NCBI GenBank assembly: GCA_963830495.1
Contig: CAWHMS010000002.1
Location: 868,001 to 932,000 of the forward strand
Source: CAWHMS01 sp963830495
GTDB lineage: Bacteria; Actinomycetota; Actinomycetes; Propionibacteriales; Nocardioidaceae
Reading direction: 5' to 3'
DNA: 64,000 nt
Shown here: positions 58,336 through 64,000 of the stretch, one piece after another
Position numbering within the stretch: position 1 is the first letter of the stretch
Layout of the letters: each line of letters begins with the position of its first letter
Notes under the pieces: generated by a model
Told to the model about the DNA's origin: nothing
Databases searched by the model: none
The model's input: the letters and a program-made list of their open reading frames with translations, nothing else
Position numbers and translations under genes: made by a program

Positions 58336-59127
58336 CTAGGCATCTCCGTTCGGTTGCAGACAGGCATCAACGTAGCGTCCGGCCGCCGGCAGCAGCCGCG
58401 CAGCCTGGGCGTCGAAGTACGTCGCTGCGCTGTCGCCTGGCCACCTGGCGGGCAACAGCTCGCGAGGCAGGCCCGGGTCGGCGAACAGGAACTTGCGCCA
58501 CTCGTGCACGAGCCGGGACCGCGTCACGAAGGCCTCTTCGTCGCTCTCGCCACGGTCGCCCTCGTCGACCAGCAGCCGTGCGTCACTCAGCCAGCGGCTG
58601 TAGGACCGCCCGAGCCCCTGGAGGTCCCATGCCTCGGCCGCCAACAGCGCGGCGTCACCGTCGTACTCGGCTCGGAACCGGTGCGCGCGCGCACCCTCGC
58701 CGCGCAGCACCTCGTCGACCTCGTCCGATGCCCGCGGGCTGATCCAGGTGCCGTCGCGCATCGCCGCGTAGCCGAGATAGGCGAGGCCGTTGCGAATGCG
58801 TTCGCGGTCGGCCCGATCGGCGATGTGGTCGATCACGAGGACGTGCCAGCGGCCGTCCCAGTCCCGATCCTCGGTGCGGTAGATCCGATGCGCCGCCTCG
58901 GTCAGCCGGACCTCTGCGCGGGAGGTCAGGCGGTACCCGGGGCCGGCAGGCAGCCGCGTCGAGGTGAGCCAGCCCTGACGAACCATTCTCGAGACAGCCG
59001 TGCGCACAGCGGGTGCCGCGATATCGAGCGACCTCAGCATCGTGACGAGCGACGCCACTGGTGCTTGACCGCCACGTGAGCGGAGGTGATCTCCGTAGAC
59101 GTCGAAGAGCGCCGACCGTGCGTTCAC
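58336..59127 (-). CDS. PaaX-family transcriptional repressor
   Basis: The 263-residue protein has the PaaX layout: N-terminal winged helix (SALFDVYGDHLRSRGGQAPVASLVTMLRSLDIAAPAVRTAVSRMVRQGWLTSTRLPAG), central domain (WDGRWHVLVIDHIADRADRERIRNGLAYLGYAAMRDGTWISP) and a C-terminal helical part (VHEWRKFLFADPGLPRELLPARWPGDSAATYF). PaaX repressors respond to phenylacetyl-CoA. It shares a junction (TAGATG) with the enoyl-CoA hydratase downstream, which probably is a target. Start is GTG 59127 or TTG 59133; both lack a ribosome-binding site. Confidence 0.88.
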   Translation of the reverse strand: MNARSALFDVYGDHLRSRGGQAPVASLVTMLRSLDIAAPAVRTAVSRMVRQGWLTSTRLPAGPGYRLTSRAEVRLTEAAHRIYRTEDRDWDGRWHVLVIDHIADRADRERIRNGLAYLGYAAMRDGTWISPRASDEVDEVLRGEGARAHRFRAEYDGDAALLAAEAWDLQGLGRSYSRWLSDARLLVDEGDRGESDEEAFVTRSRLVHEWRKFLFADPGLPRELLPARWPGDSAATYFDAQAARLLPAAGRYVDACLQPNGDA

Positions 59128-59257
59128 AGTCAAGCAGTGTGCACCACACCTACGAAAGGATGCGATAATGCACGAAGGGTTCCCGACGCGTCACCCACGT
59201 CCATGTCTGTAACGAGGCAGGGTCTCGGCGCGCGCGAGATGAAGGGTAGGTGCGCGA

Positions 59258-59425
59258 ATGGCGGCGATGAAGCCGCGGACGGGCGACGGTCCGCTGGAGG
59301 TCACCAAGGAGGGGCGGGGTCTGGTGATGCGCGTCCCGCTCGAGGGCGGTGGCCGCCTGGTGGTGGAGCTCAACGCCGAGGAGGCGAAGGCTCTGGAGGA
59401 TGCGCTCAGCCAGGTGACCAGCTGA
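59258..59425 (+). CDS. DUF3117 small protein (55 residues)
   Basis: This short gene encodes MAAMKPRTGDGPLEVTKEGR followed by GLVMRVPLEGGGRLVVELNAEE and a last helix AKALEDALSQVTS. It is the DUF3117 family, 55 residues in nearly all actinobacteria (mycobacterial Rv1211), with the invariant MAAMKPRTGDGP start. The function is unknown. A GAAGGGTAGG ribosome-binding site precedes ATG 59258. It lies between PaaX (divergent) and pepA. Confidence 0.9.
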   Translation: MAAMKPRTGDGPLEVTKEGRGLVMRVPLEGGGRLVVELNAEEAKALEDALSQVTS

Positions 59426-59575
59426 GGCGGTTCGTCAGGCCACGCGGGCCCAGACCGCACGCGTACGACGCTCAGACCCCGATCGGTGCGCTCGCCCCGG
59501 CCGGGGTCGTCGTCTGTCCGCGACGGTCCACACCGCCAGGTGCATCGCTGCTGACCGGGTCGTAGGGTCGTCCCG

Positions 59576-61102
59576 ATGTCCGTGCACCCGCCGCAGCCGC
59601 TTCCACCTCACCTCGAGCTGACCGCTGCGGGCCTGGCGTCCACCGACGCTCGGTTGCTGGCGATCGGGTACACCGGCACCGAGGGCAACTACACGGTCGG
59701 CATCGGTGCGGCGGATGCGCTGCAGGCGCTCGGCGTCGATGTCTTCGCGTTGCTGGATCGCGCGCAGGCCGCCGGCTCGGGCGGCGCGACCATAGGTCAC
59801 GAGGTCTTCGGGCACCCGCACGTCGAGCGGGTCGCGCTGGTCGGCCTGGGGGAGGAGACGACCACCGACTTCCGTCGCGCCGGCGCAGCCGTGGCCCGCG
59901 AGATGCGCGGGCGCGGCCCGGCTGCGACCAGCATCGCCGCCCTGGCAGACGACGAGCAGCTCGGTGCCCTGGTCGAAGGCCTGGTGCTCGGCGGCTTCGG
60001 CTTCCACCGCAGGAGCACCGAGACGTCCACGGCACATGCCGAGACGATCGTGCTCAGCGACCTCGTCGGCGCGCCGCGCACCGAGATCGTCGAGGCGGCT
60101 CAGCAGCGCGCGGCGGCGTCATGGCGGGCTCGAGCCTTCGCGCTCACCCCGTCGAGCGAGAAAGGCCCGGAGCGGCTCGAGGCCTGGGCACGGGAGGCGG
60201 CCGAGCACGCGGGGTTGGCGGTCGAGGTCTGGGACGAGCCTCGACTCGTCGACGGCGGCTTCGGCGGCATCCTCGCCGTGGGTGCCGGATCGGCGTACTC
60301 ATCCCGGCTCGTCCGGCTCGACTACACGCCGCGCAAGGCCGGACGACGTACCCAGAAGGACGCCCGGGACTCGACCCGGCTGGTGCACGTCGTATTGGTC
60401 GGCAAAGGGATCACCTTCGACAGCGGCGGACTCTCGATCAAGCCGCGAGACCGGATGATGTCGATGAAGCGCGACATGACCGGCGCCGGCGTGGTGGTCG
60501 CCGTGATGGGCGCGCTCGAAGCCCTCGCCGTTCCGGTGAAGGTCACCGGCCTCATCGCCTGCGCCGAGAATGCCGTCGGCGCGTCGGCCATGCGTCCCGG
60601 CGATGTGATCACCCACTACGGAGGCCGGACGAGCGAGGTCGGCAACACCGACGCCGAGGGGCGCCTGGTGCTCGCCGACGCGCTGGCGTATGCCGCCGCC
60701 GAGATCGAGCCGAGCACCATGGTCGACATCGCGACCCTCACCGGCGCGGGCAAGGTGGCGCTGGGTACGTCGCTCGGTGCGCTCTTCGCCAACGACGACG
60801 ACCTGGCCGTCGCGCTCGCTGCCGCGGGCCGAGCTGCCGGGGAACCGGTCTGGCGTCTACCGCTTGTGGAGGACTACGAGGAGGCGCTCGACAACACGTT
60901 CGCCGATGCCACCAACGCCGCCGGGGGCCCGGGGGCGATCACTGCGGCGCTGTTCCTGCAGCACTTCGCCGGCCCTGCACCGTGGGCGCACCTGGACATC
61001 GCGAGCGTGGGGGACTCGGCCAAGGATGCCTTCGAGTACACCCAGGGGGCCACCGGCTTCGGGGCTCGGTTGCTGCTCACCTGGCTGAGCTCCCTCGGGT
61101 GA
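59576..61102 (+). CDS. pepA: Leucyl aminopeptidase (M17)
   Basis: The 508-residue metallopeptidase removes N-terminal leucine and similar residues from peptides in the cytoplasm. The catalytic domain carries VGKGITFDSGGLSIKP (Lys and Asp ligands), MKRDMTGAGVVV and NTDAEGRLVLADAL (Asp, Glu, Arg of the active site). The N-terminal domain (1-180) is variable. A zinc/manganese pair is expected. ATG 59576 is fixed by TAGGGT (59563-59568) exactly 7 nt upstream. It is followed by a GNAT gene after 6 bp. Confidence 0.96.
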   Translation: MSVHPPQPLPPHLELTAAGLASTDARLLAIGYTGTEGNYTVGIGAADALQALGVDVFALLDRAQAAGSGGATIGHEVFGHPHVERVALVGLGEETTTDFRRAGAAVAREMRGRGPAATSIAALADDEQLGALVEGLVLGGFGFHRRSTETSTAHAETIVLSDLVGAPRTEIVEAAQQRAAASWRARAFALTPSSEKGPERLEAWAREAAEHAGLAVEVWDEPRLVDGGFGGILAVGAGSAYSSRLVRLDYTPRKAGRRTQKDARDSTRLVHVVLVGKGITFDSGGLSIKPRDRMMSMKRDMTGAGVVVAVMGALEALAVPVKVTGLIACAENAVGASAMRPGDVITHYGGRTSEVGNTDAEGRLVLADALAYAAAEIEPSTMVDIATLTGAGKVALGTSLGALFANDDDLAVALAAAGRAAGEPVWRLPLVEDYEEALDNTFADATNAAGGPGAITAALFLQHFAGPAPWAHLDIASVGDSAKDAFEYTQGATGFGARLLLTWLSSLG

Positions 61103-61108
61103 GGGTGC

Positions 61109-61666
61109 ATGCCTGAGCTGGTGCCGCCTCATCCGCGATTCCGTGAGTCGTTCGTGGCCGCGGTCGACGAGATCCAGGCGGCGGGTGAGCCCGACAGCGT
61201 GGCCGGGCTGTGGCTCATCCCGGGCATCGCAGGGGTCGAGGAGGAGACGGTGACGCGCGCCGAGATCGCCGACCCGGCCGGCTTCGCGCGCTTCGTCGAC
61301 AGGTTGCTGGCCATGGCCGACCCCACCGTGCCGGTCCCGGACGGCATTGTGCACGCGACGCATCTGTGGTGGACCGAGGGTTCGACATACCTGGGCCGGC
61401 TGTCGATCCGGCACACGCTCACCGGCTGGCTCCGAGACTTCGGTGGTCACATCGGGTACGTCGTCAGGCCGTCGGCGCGCGGCCATGGACACGCCAGCGC
61501 CATGCTGCGCGCATCGCTGCCGTGGGCACGCGAGCTCGGGCTGGAGAACGTCCTGGTCACGTGCGACGACACGAATGTCGCCTCGCGCAAGGTGATCGAG
61601 GCGGCGGGTGGGGTGTTCGACGACCAGCGCGAGCAGAAGCTCCGGTACTGGGTGCCGACCCGCTGA
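61109..61666 (+). CDS. GNAT family N-acetyltransferase
   Basis: The 185-residue protein has GNAT blocks: a core LGRLSIRHTLTGWLRDFGGHIGYVVRPSARGHGHASAMLRASLPWA, in which RPSARGHGHASAML is the acetyl-CoA pyrophosphate loop (R-x-x-G-x-G/A), and NVLVTCDDTNVASRKVIEAAGGVFDDQREQKLRYWV near the end. The N-terminal 90 residues are less conserved. The substrate is unknown. ATG 61109 is 6 bp after the pepA stop, so it should be read from the pepA promoter. Confidence 0.88.
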   Translation: MPELVPPHPRFRESFVAAVDEIQAAGEPDSVAGLWLIPGIAGVEEETVTRAEIADPAGFARFVDRLLAMADPTVPVPDGIVHATHLWWTEGSTYLGRLSIRHTLTGWLRDFGGHIGYVVRPSARGHGHASAMLRASLPWARELGLENVLVTCDDTNVASRKVIEAAGGVFDDQREQKLRYWVPTR

Positions 61667-61702
61667 CGACGAGCCGCCCGTGCCTCCCCGACGAGCGACG
61701 GG

Positions 61703-62326
61703 TCAGCGCTTCTGGGCCAGCAGCAGCCCGTCGCCCACGGGCAGCAGCAACCGCACGAGGGTCTCGTCGTCGGCCACAGCGGTCAACATCTCCCGGATCG
61801 CGACCGTGTCGGCATCGCGCGCCGACGGGTCGGCGACCTTGTCGTGCCACAGCGAGTTGTCGAAGGCGACGACGCCGCCGCGACGGAGCAGCCGCATCGC
61901 CTGCTCGAGGTACTGGGGGTACTCCTGCTTGTCGCCGTCGCAGAAGACCAGGTCGTAGTGCTCGTCGGTCAACCGCGGCAGCACCTCCAGCGCAGCACCC
62001 GAGATGAGGCGGGCCCGCTGCGCAGCGAAGCCGGCCTCCGCGTAGGCCTGCTTGGCGAGTCGCTGGTGCTCCGCCTCGAGGTCGACACTGGTGAGGACTC
62101 CGTCCGGGTGCATGCCGCGCAGCAGCCAGACCCCGGAGATGCCGCAGCCGGTGCCGACCTCGACCACGGTCTTGGCGTCGAGCAGGGCGGCCACGAACTG
62201 AAGGGCGGCACCCGCACCACCGCTGATCGGCGGTGCATCCATCTCGCTGCCGCGCTCACGCGCTGCGCGAAGGACGTCGTCCTCGGCCACGTAGTCCTCG
62301 GAATACGTCCACGACGCTGGCTTCAT
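61703..62326 (-). CDS. Class I SAM-dependent O-methyltransferase
   Basis: The 207-residue protein is a catechol-O-methyltransferase-type enzyme: SGGAGAALQFVAALLDAKTVVEVGTGCGISGVWLLRGM (SAM loop), VLTSVDLEAEHQRLAKQAYAEAGF, YDLVFCDGDKQEYPQYLEQAMRLLRRGGVVAFDNSLW (metal-binding DGDK and acidic/Asn residues). It corresponds to the Rv1220c-type gene next to sigE in mycobacteria. ATG 62326 is preferred; a long upstream extension to 62479 runs into the sigE upstream region and is rejected. It is divergent from the sigE-like gene. Confidence 0.92.
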   Translation of the reverse strand: MKPASWTYSEDYVAEDDVLRAARERGSEMDAPPISGGAGAALQFVAALLDAKTVVEVGTGCGISGVWLLRGMHPDGVLTSVDLEAEHQRLAKQAYAEAGFAAQRARLISGAALEVLPRLTDEHYDLVFCDGDKQEYPQYLEQAMRLLRRGGVVAFDNSLWHDKVADPSARDADTVAIREMLTAVADDETLVRLLLPVGDGLLLAQKR

Positions 62327-62526
62327 CCCGGTGGCGATGGTGTCCTCCTCGGTGCTTGATGTGGCGCCACGGCGCGGCACCACGGTCACCCTGCCCTGGC
62401 TGCGCCTGAGCCTACTCGGTGTTCCCCGGCCACCGAGACATCCGGACGGCCAGCCGGCGACGTACCCTAGAGGGACCAAAGGCGCAGCCCGGGACGAGGC
62501 GGCGGCAGCAGGCGAGGAGGCAGAGC

Positions 62527-63114
62527 ATGAAACCCCCGCCTGCCGATGCTTGGACGGCGCCGAGCTGGGACGAAGTGGTGCGCGAGCACTCCGCCCGTGT
62601 CTATCGGCTCGCGTACCGGCTCACCGGCAACCGACACGACGCCGAGGACCTCACCCAAGAGGTCTTCGTGCGGGTCTTCCGATCGCTCGACGCCTACCAG
62701 CCCGGCACCTTCGAGGGCTGGCTGCACCGCATCACGACCAACTTGTTCCTCGACCACGCGCGGCGGCGCCGCCGGATCCGCTTCGACGCCCTCCCGGACG
62801 ACTTCGGCGACCGGATGCCCGGTCGGGTGCCCACCCCGGAGGCGGGCTACCACGACCAGAGGTTCGACCCGGACATCGAGGGGGCGTTGGCACAATTGCA
62901 GCCTGACTTCCGGGTCGCCGTGGTGCTGTGCGACATCGAGGGGCTCAGCTACGAGGAGATCGCCGACGTGCTCGACGTCAAGATCGGCACCGTTCGTTCG
63001 CGCATCCACCGCGGCCGGTCCCAGCTGCGCAAGGCCTTGACGCACCGGGCGCCCAGCCCCGATCGCACCCGGTACGGCGGCGCCGACGAGCGACAGGTCG
63101 AGGGCGCCCGGTGA
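62527..63114 (+). CDS. sigE: ECF sigma factor, SigE type
   Basis: The 195-residue ECF sigma factor has region 2 (VREHSARVYRLAYRLTGNRHDAEDLTQEVFVRVFRSLDAYQPGTFEGWLHRITTNLFLDHARR) and region 4 (ALAQLQPDFRVAVVLCDIEGLSYEEIADVLDVKIGTVRSRIHRGRSQLRKAL). It is the counterpart of mycobacterial SigE, a surface-stress and virulence regulator there. ATG 62527 has a GAGGAGG ribosome-binding site. The anti-sigma gene starts within the stop (GTGA), so the two are coupled. The 200-bp gap upstream would hold its promoter; no canonical ECF site was clear to me. Confidence 0.93.
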   Translation: MKPPPADAWTAPSWDEVVREHSARVYRLAYRLTGNRHDAEDLTQEVFVRVFRSLDAYQPGTFEGWLHRITTNLFLDHARRRRRIRFDALPDDFGDRMPGRVPTPEAGYHDQRFDPDIEGALAQLQPDFRVAVVLCDIEGLSYEEIADVLDVKIGTVRSRIHRGRSQLRKALTHRAPSPDRTRYGGADERQVEGAR

Positions 63115-64000
63115 GCCATCTGCACGACAAGGTCTCGGGTCTCGTCGACGGCGAGCTCGCGGGCCCGGCCCGGGCCCGAGCGCTCAGCCACCTCCGGCGC
63201 TGTGCGGCGTGCCGGCGCGAGGTGACCGGCACGCTCGCGGTCAAGAGACGGTTGGGCGGGCTGGCCGGCGCCGAGCCGCCGGCCGACCTGCTCGACGCAC
63301 TCGGGTCCTTGCGACCGCCGACAACGGTCACCGCACCGGCGCCGGAACCCGGTCGGGCGGGCCGGCGGGTGCTCGCCGGGGCTGCCACTATGTCCGTGGC
63401 GCTGATCGGCGTCGCCTACGCAGTGGGTACGCCGGAGGACGCTCCAGCCGCGCGGGTGACGCCGCCGGTCGAACAGTTCACCGCAGACTTTGCCGACGCC
63501 ACGTCCGGCGCGCCGCTCTCCGACCCCGCGGTCGGGAGTATGGGCGACGGTGGCTCGGCGCTGACCGTGCTGGCGGTCGGGCAGGCGACCGGGCCGCTGG
63601 TGGCGGGGACGACCTCGGTGCGCCAGCGCGGCGACCAGCCCCGGGCCGTCGGGCTGCTCGAAGCCGCTGTCGATGCCGCCCGCCGCGTCGCCTACACGGG
63701 CGAGCGCAGGGTCGCCGTCTTCGACGGGGTCGGACCATCGATCGTCACGGTCGCGGTCGCGCATGTGCCGGGACAAGGAACCAGCTTCGACCTCTCCGGT
63801 CTCGGCAACGAGGCCGCGACCTTCGTCGGCTCGCAGGACGCTGACCGGTCGGCGGAGCCGGGTGTCTCGCTGGACATCCTCGTCGACACCTTCGACCTCG
63901 CGGTGACGGGCTCCGGCTGGGTCGCGCATCGCCCGGCCACGGTCGTGACGGCTAGCCGCGCCGGCGAGCCGGTGGCGCGGTTCTGGATCGACGACCGCAC
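63111..64000 (+). CDS. rseA: Anti-sigma factor with zinc finger and RseB-like domain (truncated by window end)
   Basis: The frame starts at GTG 63111, overlapping the sigE stop as GTGA, and stays open to base 64000 without a stop (296 residues so far). The N-terminus is a ZAS zinc finger (SHLHDKVSGLVDGELAGPARARALSHLRRCAACRREVTGT, with His-x3-Cys-x2-Cys). One membrane helix follows near residue 92 (TMSVALIGVAYAVG). The part after that resembles RseB/MucB lipid-carrier-like domains (AAVDAARRVAYTGERRVAVFDGVGPSIVTVAVAHVPGQGTSF). In mycobacteria RseA inhibits SigE. Fusion of anti-sigma and RseB-type sensor would place both functions on one chain. Confidence 0.85.
   Translation, partial: MSHLHDKVSGLVDGELAGPARARALSHLRRCAACRREVTGTLAVKRRLGGLAGAEPPADLLDALGSLRPPTTVTAPAPEPGRAGRRVLAGAATMSVALIGVAYAVGTPEDAPAARVTPPVEQFTADFADATSGAPLSDPAVGSMGDGGSALTVLAVGQATGPLVAGTTSVRQRGDQPRAVGLLEAAVDAARRVAYTGERRVAVFDGVGPSIVTVAVAHVPGQGTSFDLSGLGNEAATFVGSQDADRSAEPGVSLDILVDTFDLAVTGSGWVAHRPATVVTASRAGEPVARFWIDDR

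Noticed and set aside
57076..59079. 667-residue open frame on the plus strand
   Set aside because: It lies antisense to the L,D-transpeptidase, enoyl-CoA hydratase and PaaX genes, each with clear motifs.

Overview
This window is chromosomal DNA of a high-GC (about 70%) actinobacterium. The best fit is a Nocardioides-like member of the Propionibacteriales. Supporting genes are mshB (mycothiol synthesis), a WS/DGAT acyltransferase, an F420-type luciferase-family oxidoreductase, a mycobacterial-type Sdh1 succinate dehydrogenase, many DUFs confined to actinobacteria (4245, 6542, 6328, 6113, 3117), and many genes that appear to be transcribed without a leader. No rRNA, tRNA, CRISPR array or intact transposase gene is visible. 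Much of the order matches what I know of the M. tuberculosis fumC-glpX-xseBA-ispH-ychF, mshB-fdxA-dapC and dapD-dapE-folP2-tag-sigE-rseA blocks, so most of the window is conserved core genome with accessory islands between the blocks.

Layout. 1-1.4 kb: end of a sugar ABC importer (permease tail and MsmK/UgpC-type ATPase). 1.5-2.4 kb: secreted transglycosylase-like protein behind a structured leader. 2.5-13 kb: chromate transporter, fumC, arfB, spermidine-synthase-like protein, aldo/keto reductase, WS/DGAT, CaCA cation exchanger, SigB/SigF-type sigma factor, alpha/beta hydrolase and a DUF6328 membrane protein. 13-24 kb: glpX, DUF4245, MFS transporter, xseB, xseA, ispH, DUF6542, rmuC, a cyclase-family protein, GNAT and ychF. 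23-30 kb (accessory): DUF664, a cyclic-nucleotide-binding protein, a frameshifted BNR/Asp-box secreted protein, an ATPase-F420 oxidoreductase fusion, a VOC protein and a Rieske oxygenase with a palindromic operator. 30-32 kb: orphan phage-type holin, CarH/LitR-like B12-binding MerR regulator with a divergent promoter, and pterin carbinolamine dehydratase. 33-37 kb: sdhCAB. 37-43 kb: NUDIX-APH fusion, mshB, DUF6113, VanW protein, fdxA, dapC. 43-49 kb: MMPL exporter and its divergent MarR regulator, then an operon of DUF4397 surface protein, class F sortase, ECF sigma factor and RskA-type anti-sigma factor. 49-59 kb: cell-wall hydrolase and dapD, VOC, dapE, LOG protein, folP2-like, DivIVA-domain protein, tag, M14 peptidase, L,D-transpeptidase, enoyl-CoA hydratase and PaaX. 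59-64 kb: DUF3117, pepA, GNAT, O-methyltransferase, sigE-like ECF sigma factor and its anti-sigma factor, cut by the window end.

Functional themes. Three steps of the succinylase diaminopimelate pathway (dapC, dapD, dapE) sit with several peptidoglycan-acting secreted enzymes: two transglycosylase-like proteins, an M14 peptidase and an L,D-transpeptidase. Two separate ECF sigma/anti-sigma pairs suggest envelope-stress control, one of them linked to a sortase and its probable substrate. Fourteen genes have a TANNNT or CANNAT hexamer followed by exactly 7 nt and then the start codon, the signature of leaderless transcripts; I used it to choose several starts. The least explained features are the CarH-like regulator with a divergent promoter that appears to make only a roughly 130-nt RNA, the sortase F/ECF operon, the operator overlapping the Rieske promoter, the orphan holin and two unusual enzyme fusions.
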